Assembly (NCBI GenBank): GCA_009733575.1
Contig: ML769704.1
Location: forward strand, 1-64,000
DNA length: 64,000 nucleotides
DNA from: Gymnopus androsaceus JB14
Lineage: Eukaryota > Basidiomycota > Agaricomycetes > Agaricales > Omphalotaceae
Reading direction: 5' to 3'
Shown here: piece after piece, positions 1 through 10,735 of the stretch
How the letters are laid out: the number at the start of each line of letters is the position of its first letter
Numbering within the stretch: the first letter of the stretch is position 1
The notes under the pieces: generated by a model
What the model saw: only the letters and a program-made list of their open reading frames with translations
Told to the model about the DNA's origin: nothing
Databases searched by the model: none
Program-made: the position numbers and the translations under genes

Positions 1-2
1 TA

Positions 3-516
3 AATAGGGACACTTCGTATTATGCTATGAATATTGCCAGCCCTCGGTTTGATTCTGGCTTTGACATGAACAGCCCTGCCGATTATCTGTTCGCCCTCCA
101 AGTTGCTGGTGGCTGACCTGACTGGTATGATACATACATCTGCTACTACATGTACATTATTGCTTGGACCTCTTCGGGACTTTAAATTGGATTTATAATG
201 ATCTTTTTTAGCAATGCTAGCCGGCTGTTGGGATGCCCATGTCCGTGTATTCCTCTTCCTGTCGTCCATCTCGCTGGCTTTCACTACGAATGCTCGACCT
301 AGCGTATACATATAAATATGTCGAGCTTTGCTGAACTGCACGTCATTGCGTCGACCTTCGTGAACGTTGTTGTTTTACACTACGGAAAACTCTGGACAGC
401 TGAACCGCCTTTCGCAATACTCTCTTTATCTGCAGATTGAAGACCGTAGACTCTTGAAGAAACGCCTCATTGATAACATCCTTACCATTTGTGAATAGCG
501 GCTCTTGCCGCCCCGC
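3..516 (+). pseudogene. 3' end of a gene paralogous to the 50.1-51.2 kb locus
   Basis: An open stretch at 3-116 reads NRDTSYYAMN..FDSGFDMNSPADYLFALQVAGG and stops at TGA. The minus strand at about 50.27-50.42 kb encodes NRDISYYAMN..FDSGSDMNN..YLFASQVAGG, so the two are clearly paralogous. Past the TGA, position 205 onward holds an acceptor-like ..TTTTTTAG followed by a frame starting AMLAGCWDAHVRVF. An open frame at about 412-516 (LNRLSQYSLYLQIEDRR.., ending TAG) could be the last exon. The TGA may replace the Trp codon expected after VAGG, or lie in an intron, so I cannot tell a live 3' end from a pseudogene. The function is not recognised, and the 5' part lies outside the window. Confidence 0.45.
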
Positions 517-572
517 ACTTTCGCTTTCGAGCTCCAGTCATAACGACATCGACTTGCGCCAGCACTACTCTT

Positions 573-611
573 GGCCGAGTTGCCATACAGCCTGACAGCG
601 GCAACTCGGCC
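573..611. repeat. Perfect 12 bp inverted repeat upstream of the 626-1700 gene
   Basis: GGCCGAGTTGCC (573-584) and GGCAACTCGGCC (600-611) are perfect reverse complements separated by 15 nt. They lie just upstream of, or within the 5' leader of, the following gene. The pair could be a protein-binding palindrome or an RNA hairpin; nothing else supports a role. Confidence 0.5.
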
Positions 612-625
612 AGGAGTCACTCGAA

Positions 626-1700
626 ATGGAATGTATCGGATGCCCCCGGCTTGCGCCCTCAACGTTGAACCTCATGCAAGTCTATACTTCACAGGAGCAA
701 GAAACCCACATAAAAGTGAGTTATACTTCTTCAAACGCTACATCCACGCTCATCAGCATTATAGCGCCTCGCGAGAGAACTCACATGTCGAGCGTTGGGC
801 CTCGATAACTTTCATGATGCTTGGAGACATCCGTCAGCATCTTCTGAGCAGTTGGACTCCTTCCTACGTGCTCCCCAACTCAACGGACCCACTATTCCTG
901 GAGCGCCTCTGGATACCTCAGCCAGTAGCTTGAATGGGATGATCAATTCACGTTGGAATAATGTTATCATACAGCTCCTTGTTCAAGAAGCAAAGACCGT
1001 CATAGCTACTTCTCCTGACCCAGACCACTTTTGGCCCACTGAAATCCCTTGGGAACAACTCTTTTCATCTCATATACACGGCCTTCTTCGAGATGCTCAC
1101 AATGCCAAACCCCGCCTAGAAGAAGACACGAAAATGGCAGAAGCCCGTATGCATCAGAAGTATCAGGAAATAAAGAAGAGGAATGCCGCCAGAAATCTGC
1201 TCTCACGGGTGCATTTACACTTGTCATTTCTTAGGCTGCAGCTTATACCCTTGATTGCACAGAAATTCACCACACGAAGACAGATAGCTAGTGTTATGCT
1301 GGAAACGGCCCTTTCTGCCAATGACAGGGATGGTGTTGAGCTTTGGTCATTTGTCTTGCGCTGTGTGACACAGTTAACGGAGGATGGTATGTCTGAAGAG
1401 GAGGACACTGTCGAAGGAGATGAGCCTGTGAAAGCCGTATTGGGCATCGATTTCCGACATCTTGCCGTACGAGATCTTATGCAGATGGTGGATGATACCA
1501 GAACAGGAGATTCGCTGGGTCCATTTGTTAGAGCAGGCCGACGACGCATTAGGAGGGTCAATCATCCGAGCGTAGTCAAGCGCAAGCCGAAAGCTGGTAT
1601 CTCACCCTCTTTTTATAGACCAGAATATCTTGCTCAGATGAGACAAGGGGTTGTGCCAGCAGTGGCTGTTGGAGAGCAAGACTGGCCTATATCACGGTGA
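626..1700 (+). CDS. Uncharacterised GMSEEE-motif family protein (copy 1)
   Basis: The spliced model has exons 626-715, 765-1208 and 1263-1700 with all introns in phase 0, giving about 323 aa. The intron at 1209-1262 is open in frame and was identified by alignment with the convergent paralogue at 1965-3400. The two proteins share (R..R.L..) after the first intron, a central helical block ending in an SSLNGMINSRWN-like segment, and a C-terminal block with DGVELWSF.LR, LTEDGMSEEED, a DFRH motif and a SPSFYRPEYL motif. The product is probably soluble, helical and acidic in the middle. I know this pattern as an expanded, unnamed family of Agaricomycete proteins; no function is known to me. The start is uncertain: the ATG at 626 is the first in frame, but an upstream exon like that of the paralogue may exist. 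Confidence 0.68.
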
Positions 1701-1964
1701 ATATCTCAGCCTTCTTTGTTTTCCTCCTTGTGTAATAAAACATGGTTCTTGTAGATTCATATGAAATGTTGATCACACGTATATATCATTCTAACATTCT
1801 AATTCTAATGAAAAGTTCCCGTACGTAGGTTCGGAGCAAGCCTTGCTCCGGCCCGGAAACGGGTGATCCTTTGATTTGATCCAAATAAACCGAAACAAAA
1901 AAGATGTACAAACACGATCAGCCAATCAGGAACGGGCTTGGAACGAACCTAAGTTCTACTACTG

Positions 1965-3400
1965 CTAAACTGGGTTCGTATCCATAAAGTCAACCCCGCC
2001 ATGATCTGGCTCGTTACTCGTCTGGTGAAGGGGAAATGGATTCGGGTCTAAATGTAGGGCTGCAAGTTCGTGAGGGAGTAGATTTTCCAGGTATCCCGGC
2101 CGATACACAGATGCAGATAGACCTTCTGGCGGTCTTTTCTCTTTGACTTGTGATATGCGGATTCTTTCCATTCTATGCTTTCCCGCGGCACTGAAGACAA
2201 GGTCATTAATCCCTGGAGCAGCTTCAACCTGCTCGTAGTGAGCGGCGATGGAGGGGTGTCGAAAGTCTAGATCCTTTATCACCTTGACTCGGACCTTTTT
2301 TCTCCTGCTGCCAACTTGGACCGTCTTGTAACTAGTCTCATCTTCAGACATTCCCCCTTCGCCAAGATGCTTGGTCAAACGCAGAGAATACTGCCAGAAC
2401 TCCACACCGTCTTTGTCATTTATTTGACGGCAATAATCAATCATAGCGGTAGCAACATCGGCTCGCCATTTTGCTTTCTGATGATGATAGTGAGAGCGAG
2501 GATGATAGAAACAATTGAGCACTTACGACATGCCTACTGTTCGTCTTTGCATTCCTGACCTTCCGTTCCATATGAGCCCGAATGATACGGTCTTTTATTT
2601 GGTCGTTGCTTTCGTTCTCCAATAGAGGCTGCGCTTTTGTTACGGCCAGGAAAATTCTATACAAGCGATCGGTAACCTGTTTCTCCCAGTCGCGTAGCTG
2701 CATGCCTTGCCCAAATCGATTACGATCTGGACATGTATTAGCGATCTCTTCACAAAGTAGGGCCCAGTTGTGTATGAGAGCCAGATTCCAAGAAGAATCC
2801 AGCATCTCCGAAGTGGCGGTGTAACCCGTGATATCGATGGTGGTATTGATCAACATGGGTCCGTATTTGTCAGGTTGTCGAGCAAACTGCTGCAAGCGCT
2901 CGTCACTTGTGCCTGGTAGTACGAACGCTTCTTGATTTTGCTCAACTGCAAGCCCTTCTCTAATGACATGTCGCACGACCCTCTAGAAAAGGAAACATTC
3001 AACAAGTAATAAAGAAATTGAACCGACATAGCTCACGCATATCTCCTGTCGCTGTTCATCTACAGACCAGCCTCTTAAGCGAACCCCACATCGCTGATAC
3101 ATACGTTTGGTCTGACTTCTGTTACTTTCACCGGAAGTGTGGACAGCAGCAGCGTTTTCGGGATGTGCATTCTCCGCCTCACTCATGCGAGCGTCACCAT
3201 CGTCGTCAGAACCTTCACCAAACAGTGTTCCCAAGATGGGGTTCGGAATTGTGCCTTCCTCTTCGTCCACAACTACGTCTTCGCGCTGCTTTCCTTTGTT
3301 AGAATTTGCAGGTCGCTATTTAAATATAAATCAATCGCACTGAAGCGTACGAGATGAAGCCCACCGTTTCTGTGAAGTTCATTGTTTCTGGTTCGGCCAT
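1965..3400 (-). CDS. Uncharacterised GMSEDE-motif family protein (copy 2)
   Basis: Four exons were reconstructed: 3400-3365, 3315-3037, 2982-2527 and 2477-1965. All introns are in phase 0 and the product is about 427 aa. It begins MAEPETMNFTET, followed by a basic/acidic linker (KGKQRED..DEEEG), a helical central block, and the C-terminal signature DGVEFWQYSLR..LGEGGMSEDET..DFRHPS..SVYRPGYL. Intron 3 lies at exactly the same point as the second intron of the neighbouring paralogue (after NSRHV versus NLLSR). The two genes converge with about 260 bp between their stops. The first donor (GTGGGC) is weak, so the first exon is the least certain part. The function is unknown. Confidence 0.7.
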
Positions 3401-3637
3401 GAACGCACGACCTAACCATCTAAATCTACGCTTGCGGGAATCCAGGACCTGCGAAACTAATGATTAAATCACAATCATGCAGGAGATGGTAAGGCCGTAT
3501 GTACATAGGGTGACGGCTTGTCCTTTTGTGATAACTTAATCCGCATTGGGCCGCCGCCCGAGCTTGAATATTCTGGAGGCGGTTTCTAGAGTACATGCAG
3601 TGAGAAAATCAGAGATACATACCAGCAGGAATACTAG
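3401..3637. other. Intergenic gap between GMSEDE gene and coiled-coil gene
   Basis: This gap separates the 5' end of the GMSEDE copy 2 gene and the 3' end of the large coiled-coil gene, both on the minus strand. A GTAAGT immediately before the putative coiled-coil stop at 3638 means one or two more 3' exons of that gene could lie here: a frame reading KPPPEYSSSGGGP follows a TAG acceptor near 3580. Nothing else was recognised. Confidence 0.3.
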
Positions 3638-6600
3638 TTAACTTACCAACTCCGGACCTAGCTTGTATCCGGGATGCGTTCGAGCGTATTCCATATCTGC
3701 ATAATACAACTCGGCTCTAACGTTGGCATGTGCCAAGGTTTTCCGTTTCGGTTCAGCCAGAAATACTCTTCCCGCAGCAGCCGGCACAGCAGAGGACTGG
3801 GAGGAGGATGGAGGGTAGGGCTGGCTGGAGGAAGAAGGGGGGAGGTTTGACCCTGATTGACAGGGTTCAGTCTCGTCATTGCGCCTGCGCCAAATAAAAT
3901 CGGGCGAAATTGAATGGTCAAAGGGCTCATCAGGCTCAACCCCGTTGGAATGATTAGATGTTTGAGTCGATTCGGGAACTGGATAAATGGAAGGAGGTGA
4001 CGCTCCATCTTCTTTAGCATGACCAGTGTTATGGGTGATGCGTGATGACTGAGTACCGTGGTCAATCAAATAGACTATCATAGGGAAGAAGACTGAACCA
4101 AGTACGTACCTCAAGATTCTGCGAGGCTTCTTTTAAAAGTTGGTTTTCTGCGTGTGCTTGGAAGAGTTGCTGTTGCAGAGACTCTTTTTCTTGGTGGCTG
4201 GAACGAAGCTCCTGCTGAAGAGATTCCAAGTGAACAGTCAAAGGAGATCTTTCTCGAGGAGTTTGTGGGCAAGTCGAATGAAGATGCATCTAACAATATG
4301 TTTTAGTACTATCCAGAGCAGTACCACGTAACAATAGACCTGAAGCTCCTCCTGGACAGTTTTATGTGTGCGTTGTAAATCATAATTCTCCTCATTGACC
4401 TTGAGAAAATCGGCCTGGCGTTCATATAGCTGTCATCAAACAGTACTTTATATAGCGGAAAATGCTCACCTTCAGGTCAGTATAAGCATTTGTCAAAGCT
4501 TCAAAGCGGCTCTGAAAGAGACCAAAGATTTAATATGCTATGTACATTATAATACACGCGTGATAGTGACTCGCCTTGAGGACCCAATTTCCATTGGTCC
4601 CACTTGTGCGAAGGGCGTTGTTCTCCTGTTCCAATTGATGGATGCGAGAGGAGAAAGAATCGCTGTCTTGTTGCTTTTGTGCCTGTCTTAGTGTCAGACG
4701 GAGCGGAATCAAGATAGTCACTGAACCCACTTGGAGCTTTTCAAGAGAAGCGTTGGCTTTTTCAGCACTTTGTTTAGCTTCACTCTCACTGTCGACAAGT
4801 CTCCGAATGTCAAGTTCGAGTCGAGGAATCTTTAGTTCATGAGACATTTTCACTTGTTCCAGCTCAGATATGGTTTCCTCCAGTCTTTGTTGGATAGCTT
4901 CTGGAGTCGTTTGTAGGCGGAGGATCTCAGCCTCCAGAGCGTCATTTCGGGCCTTTCAAAAGGTAAATCTCACACTTGAAGGAGTTTGTATTTGGAACGT
5001 ACCTGCAGGGAATCAAGCTTTACTTGGTGATGGCGGAGTCCTTGATCTTGAGCTGCGGAGAGAGCAGATCGAGAGGCAGTATTCAGTTTACGCTCATGCT
5101 CAAGGGAGGACTTCAGGTCTTGGACGGTCGTCCGGAGGGCAGTGTAATCTGTTATAACAGACTGTTTTTCTCGGGTCAAATCTTTGAGGCGTAGCTTGTA
5201 ACGTTAGAGCCGTTAGAGGAATGCACCGGATTTCAGAAAAAGAAACTGACTTGAAGTTTCTCGTATTCTTCCTTCAGTGAATCCGCAACTAGCTCCTTGC
5301 TCTGGGCATCGGCCTACATTGTATGTCAGTGTGAATGTCAAAGGGTACATTGAATAGCCACGCATACCAAGTAAGCCTCCTCGGATTTCTCCTTCGCAGC
5401 CTGCAGTTCCCGAATTTGAGCTTCGGAGTGGGCCTGCACTTCCGAGAGTTGCTGAGCATGAGATTCAGCCAGCTTTTGATTCAATGCTTCCATCGAGGCG
5501 AGGCGTCTCTGAAATTCGTCTGAAGCAGACTGTTTCTCCTGGGCCATATTTTTGTGGCGTAGCTGTAACGTTGGAGTCATTAGAGGTATGCGTTGGATTT
5601 CTGAGAAGGAGACTGACTTGAAGTTTCTCATATTCTTCCTTCAGGGAATCCGCAACTAGCTCCTTGCTCTGGGTATCGGCCTACATTGTACGTCAGCATG
5701 AAAGTCAAGTGGTACATTGAATAGCTATATCACCATATAGACCTCCTTGGATTTCTCACTCGCAGCCTGCAGTTCCCGGATTTGAGCTTCGGAATGGGCC
5801 TGCAGGTCCAAGAGTTGCTGAGCATGAGATTCAGCTAACTTTCGATTCAAGGCTTCTATCTCGGCGAGGCGTCTCTGAAATTCATCTGAAGCAGACTGTT
5901 TCTCCCGGGCCAGATTTTCATGTCGCAGCTTGTAACGTGGAGTCGTTAGAGGAATGCATCAGATTTCAGAAACGGAGACTTACTTGAAGTTTCTCATATT
6001 TTTCCTTCAGTGAATCCGCAACCAGTTCCTTGCTTTGGGCATCGGTCTACATTGCATGTCAGCGTGAAAGTCAGAGGGTACTTTAAATAGCCATACCAAA
6101 AAAGCCTCCATAGCTTTCTCCCTCGTAGCCTGCAGTTCCCGGATTTGAGCTTCAGAATGGGCCTTCGAGTCTGAGAGTTGCTGAGCATGAGCATGAGATT
6201 CAGCTAACTTTTGATTTAAGGCTTCTATCTCGGTGACGCGTCTCTGAAAGTCATCTAAAACGGACTGTTTCTCCCGGGCCAGATCATCGTGGCGCAGCTT
6301 GTAACATCGGAGTCATCAAAGGAATGCACGGGATTTCGGAAATGGAAGACTGACTTGAAGTTTCTCATATTCTTCTTTCAGTGAATCCGCAACCAGTTCC
6401 CTGCTCTGGGCATCGGCCTACATTGTATGTCAGTGTGAATGTCAAAGGGTACATTGAATAGCCATCCATACCAAGTAAACCTCCTCGGATTTCTCCTTCG
6501 CAGCCTGCAGTTCCCGGATGTGAGCTTCCGAGTGGGCCTGCAAGTCCAAGAGTTGCTGAGCATGAGATTCAGCTAACTTTCGATTCAAGGCTTCTATCTC

Positions 6601-8586
6601 GGCGAGGCGTCTCTGAAATTCATCTGAAGCAGACTGTTTCTCCCGGGCCAGATTTTCATGTCGCAGCTTGTAACGTGGAGTCGTTAGAGGAATGCATCAG
6701 ATTTCAGAAACGGAGACTTACTTGAAGTTTCTCATATTTTTCCTTCAGTGAATCCGCAACCAGTTCCTTGCTTTGGGCATCGGTCTACATTGCATGTCAG
6801 CGTGAAAGTCAGAGGGTACTTTAAATAGCCATACCAAGTAAGCCTCCTCGGATTTCTCCTTCGCAGCCTGCAGTTCCCGGATTTGAGCTTCGGAGTGGGC
6901 CTGCAATTCCGAGAGTTGCTGAGCATGAGATTCAGCCAACTTTTGATTCAACGCTTCTATCTCGGCGAAGCGTCTCTGAAATTCATCTGAAGCAGACCGT
7001 TTCTCCCGGACCATATTTTCATGTTGCAGCTTGTAACGTTGGAGTCGTTAGAGGAATGCACCGGATTTCAGAAAAGGAGACTGACTTGAAGTTTCTCGTA
7101 TTCTTCCTTCAAGGAATCCGCAACTAGCTCCTTGCTCTGGGCATCGGCCTACATTGTCTGTCAGTGTGAATGTCAAAGGGTACATTGAATAGCCATCCAT
7201 ACCAAGTAAGCCTCCTCGGATTTCTCCTTCGCAGCCTGCAGTTCCCGGATTTGAGCTTCGGAGTGGGCCTGCAATTCCGAGAGTTGCTGAGTATGAGATT
7301 CCGCCAGCTTTTGATTCAATGCTTCTATCTCGGCGAGGCGTCTCTGAAACTCATCTGAAGCAGATTGTTTCTCCCGGGCCAGATCTTCATTTTGCAGCTT
7401 GTAACGTTGGAATCGTGAGAGGAATGCACTGGATTTCAGAAAAGGAGACTGACTTGAAGCTTCTCGTAGTCTTCCTTCAACAAATCCGCAACCAGCTCCT
7501 TGCTCTGAGCATCGGCCTACAATGTATGTCAGTGTGAAAGTCAACGGTACATTGAATGGCTATACCAAGTAAGCCTCCTCGAATCTCTCCCTCGCAGCCT
7601 GCAGTTCCCGGATTTGAGTTTCGGAATGGGTTTTCAAGTCCGAGAGTTGCTCTTCTGCGCACGACTTCTCAAGCGCTACATTTTCAAGTTGGATCTTTGG
7701 AGTTGTGTCAGCGATATCGGATTTCAAGGAGGCTCCCTACCTTGACGGCAGCCAAGGCCTCCTTTAACGTTTCTTTCTCAGCTCGGTGGTTTTCCTGTAA
7801 TCCATGCTGACGTAGTATCAGACATCAGAATATCCTAGCAGAAAACTTGCCATAACTGTGTCGTGCTCCTCCTTGGACACTGATCCGTTATCTTTCTGCC
7901 GCCTTCTTTTAACTGATGCCAATTCCTTTTCAAGCTTGTCTTTCTCATTCTTCATGCTCTTGTAATCCCGACTTGAAGGGATTTGGGCCTGAAAACAGAA
8001 GCTGAGCTCCGGAATTCGTAGGTGCATACGAAAGAAGTACCTTCAGCTTTCGAACTTCCTCCTTATACTCATCCCTTTCTGTTGCCAGTACGTTTCTATC
8101 TCGAATCGCTTTGTCTCTATGTGCTTTCACAGTTTCAAATTGTTTAATTGCAGCCCTGGCTTTTTCCAATTCGCCATCCCTGGTTTCCTTTAAGTTGTTA
8201 ATATCGGTGCAGATAATACTGAGAACTTGTACCTCAAACCTTCGGTTTAGCTCAAGAAGGCCAGAATTTTGCGACTGTAAAGACCCTTGATCAATGGCCT
8301 CCAGACGCGAGACTTCAGCCGTCAGCTCCTGAATTCTTGTTTCTTTCATTTCATTATCTTTCTGCAACCCCTCCAAGGCCAGTGTGTCTATGGCGTAACG
8401 TTTTCGGTCATCCTGGAATCATAGTTAGAGAGGCGGAGAAGCACGGTATCAGAGCTTACCCGATCAGTGCTACAAGATCGTTTTCGAGAATTTCGAACGC
8501 TGGTCGACTATGGGTTCAGTAAGCATTATCACTTTCGTCGCATTTTGTGAACCCCTGACCGATGAAGCTATTCCTGCCGCCGACAT
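3638..8586 (-). CDS. Large multi-exon coiled-coil protein with tandem exon array
   Basis: This is a long minus-strand gene with many short, mostly phase-0 exons. The 5' end was modelled as MSAAGIASS (8586-8560) spliced to STSVRNSRKRSCSTDR (8507-8460), then DDRKRYAIDT.., then helical exons (ETRDGELEKARAA.., AQIPSSRDYKSMK..). The middle (about 5.3-7.7 kb) encodes repeated blocks of the type REKQSASDEFQRRLAEIEAL..KLAESH.QQLSELQAH..QIRELQAAKEKSEEAYL, alternating with a 21-codon exon beginning ADAQSKELVADSL. More coiled-coil exons follow (EKLQVGS.., QELRSSHQEKESLQQQL), then a Pro/Ser-rich tail (PPSSSSQPYPPSSSQSS) and a short C-terminal block with LGPELV. The heptad pattern and Glu/Lys/Gln bias predict a rod-like cytoskeletal or scaffold-like protein, but the family is not identifiable. 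The 3' end is unresolved because GTAAGT overlaps the last codons. Individual exon borders outside the array were not all checked. Confidence 0.7.
5316..7685 (-). repeat. Seven tandem ~367 bp intron+exon units
   Basis: The junction motif ACATTG.(A/C).GTCAG on the plus strand recurs at 5316, 5683, 6049, 6420, 6787, 7151 and 7519, a spacing of 364-371 bp. Each unit contains a 63 nt exon, a short intron, a 195 nt exon (about 201 nt in the copy near 6190, which has a 6 bp insertion) and a second short intron. Both introns are in phase 0, so each unit adds about 86 residues without disturbing the frame. Copies near 5.4, 6.5, 6.9 and 7.2 kb are nearly identical. The copy nearest the gene's 5' end (about 7.57-7.68 kb) is the most diverged. 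Confidence 0.88.
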
Positions 8587-8957
8587 CACTGTAAGGTAGG
8601 GCCTTGGATGAGCAGAAATGTCATATACATTTGTCCGTTCTTCTATATAGGTAAAATGACAATAAGAGAACGTGTAAATTTTGGACAATAAGTCAGTCTA
8701 TGTTGAGCAGCATAATGAGCCTCGTAGAGCACATCGAAAAGATAGAGCACCCATGAGACGAGCCACGAGGCGTCTCACATGGCAGGTAAATGAGCGCCAG
8801 CTTCATTGTGCTTTTCAATAGTTACTTATTACCAGCTATCATGACCATTCGGAATCCTATATCACAAGCCCTCCCAGTATCCTTTGAAATTATAACTTGA
8901 CCTTTACAGACCTTTACTCAATTTTAATTTGACCGGCCGACTCCACGCGATTCAGCC
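8587..8957. promoter_or_regulatory. Divergent intergenic region
   Basis: This region separates the coiled-coil gene (-) and the BTB gene (+), so it should hold both promoters. The only notable structure is a short inverted pair around 8754-8780 (ATGAGACG..CGTCTCA). No clear TATA box was identified. Confidence 0.3.
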
Positions 8958-9955
8958 ATGTTGTACGTCGATAACATGGATATTTTTCCTTGCAAGCCAA
9001 TATTCTCATTCATCTCGATCTGTCCAAGCTGTGAGTGTTACCCATTGCGATTTCCAGGCCAAATGATGATCTGACATATATTCTCTTATGCGTCTCTTCT
9101 AGTCAATGCAAAGGACGCGAATGTGTATATTCGGTCATCAGACAATGTCCTGTTCGGCCTCCATGTGGCTAATATAGAGATAGTCACTGGAGGATTCCCT
9201 TTTGACTCCTCGTACTCAACTGTACCGGGAGTACCAGACCTACCGGAGCCTGCTGCGCTCCTGGAAAGACTATTTGCGTATTTCTACCCTGACTTTCCCG
9301 ATATCGAATTCACGGACTTTCCGACCTTTCGAGATCTGTTGGACTTTGCTGAAAGCGCAGCGAGATACCACATACGCCCTGCAAGAGGGATAAGCAAGGA
9401 ATTCCTTCGGTAAACCCTCAGGTTGTTCTTGTACATCCCCTCCGCTGAGTACAATATTATGTAGGCGATACGTGCTCAATCACCCAAGGGAAATACTAGC
9501 ATTCGCCGCCAAGCACAACTATTACTCTCTTGTAAGAGAGATTGCAGGCACGGAATTCATGAACACCAGTTTAGCGGAGATCAAAGAGCTTCTTAGAAAT
9601 GACCATTTGTATGCTATTTGGGTATGAGAACATCTTGCTGCCTTGCTATCTAGGAAGCTCATCTGTCCCATAGAGTCAACACAAAGACCTTCGAATGAGT
9701 GCAATCATGCAAGCACAATCCTGCTCTGACCACGCTCATTCTGGAACGTCTTGCGCAACCTGGTCGCCACTCAAATCGGACATTCTTCTCCAACTCAATC
9801 GGCCTAGTGTTCTGGAGTCGCGTTGGGATGTCTCACAGCTCTTTGCGCCTTACAGAGCTAATGCTAAGCACGATTGCTGCTTTTCTGCTCTGGCGGAATG
9901 GGAAGAACTGGTGGCCGCTATTGCAGCAAATCTTCCTCCGTTTTCCCTTTCGTAA
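8958..9955 (+). CDS. BTB/POZ domain protein
   Basis: Four exons (8958-9030, 9103-9409, 9465-9621, 9674-9955) join in frame to a 272 aa product. The BTB fold is visible from about residue 24: NAKDANVYIRSSDNVLFGLHVAN (typical 'D/NVYLRSSDNVLF.VHK' strand-helix), GGFP, LPEPAALLERLF.YFYP and a helix FRDLLDFAESAARYHI. It continues RYVLNHPREILAFAAKH and a C-terminal segment with two Cys/His pairs. This is the layout of the widespread short BTB proteins of Agaricomycetes, which are often presumed to be protein-interaction or Cullin-3 adaptor-type proteins; no substrate can be named. ATG 8976 is an in-frame alternative start. Splice sites all follow GT..AG, and the sum of phases is consistent. Confidence 0.85.
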
Positions 9956-10542
9956 ATTCTTCAGCCTTGTGTTTCGTTCTCGTGTATTCGAGTTTTCCCT
10001 TTAGTTTCGTTAACTCATAGCATATTCCAAACTTTTTTTTGGATTCCCAGACCAATGTTCATGGTAATGCATATAGAAAAAATCAAGGAGAAATATATCA
10101 CAATATATATTATCATCTCTCTTCGGAAGCATGAAGGTGCCTCCGTTCTACTAGCACTCATAATAAATATTATTATTTGACGTCGTTTCCGTGATGCATG
10201 ACTCCGACGAAGTAATAGTATCGGGATTTCTTCCATCACGAACGTCGTTCTTTGCCGTACATATATGATCCCAGCAGTGTTTCTGTCTAAATTATATCTT
10301 GGTGGGAAAAGGCGAGCTGAAAGTCCTACCGAAAGACACGCCCGGGTTTCACGAACGGTCGAAGAGTTTACTTGAGATCTGGGAATTCTGGCGCCAAGAG
10401 GTCTGATCTCGCCAGGAGACTGATGGGTGAATAACGGTCTGGGTCTCAAAAGGCCTCAGCAGGCCTCAACGCTCATTATGGTCGGTATCGCTGAACATTG
10501 GGATATGGGCATCAAGTTAATTTCTAAAACTGACTGCGCCAG
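9956..10542. other. Intergenic, no gene recognised
   Basis: The stretch contains AT-rich sequence (10.05-10.2 kb) and several short open frames without coding character. It ends in a branch-point-like CTGAC and CAG acceptor preceding the isolated exon at 10543. Confidence 0.4.
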
Positions 10543-10735
10543 GCACACTCAAAATTGTCCCAAATGAACGCTACGCTTAGCCGTGTCGTCGACTTGTTGT
10601 CGGATGATACTCTGCTAGTCGTCCTAGGTGATCACGGTATGGATCGCGCTGGTGACCATGGAGGTGACGGCGAGCTCGAAACGAGTGCTGCCATGTGGTT
10701 TTACAGCAAACGCGTACCACTTGCAGATACTAGAG
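10543..10735 (+). pseudogene. Isolated exon of GPI ethanolamine-phosphate transferase (PIG-O/GPI13-like)
   Basis: The exon encodes KLSQMNATLSRVVDLL, then DDTLLVVLGDHGMD, GDHGGDGELETSAAMWFYSK. The LGDHGMD..GDHGG motif with ETSAA.W.YSK is the alkaline-phosphatase-type metal site of GPI ethanolamine-phosphate transferases (ER membrane, GPI-anchor synthesis), closest to the GPI13/PIG-O type. The exon has an acceptor (CCAG at 10539-10542) and a donor (GTAAAT at 10736). The flanks do not encode the preceding catalytic exons or the following transmembrane part. It is therefore read as a relic or a transduplicated fragment, not a working gene; the full proteins are around 1,000 aa. Confidence 0.65.
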
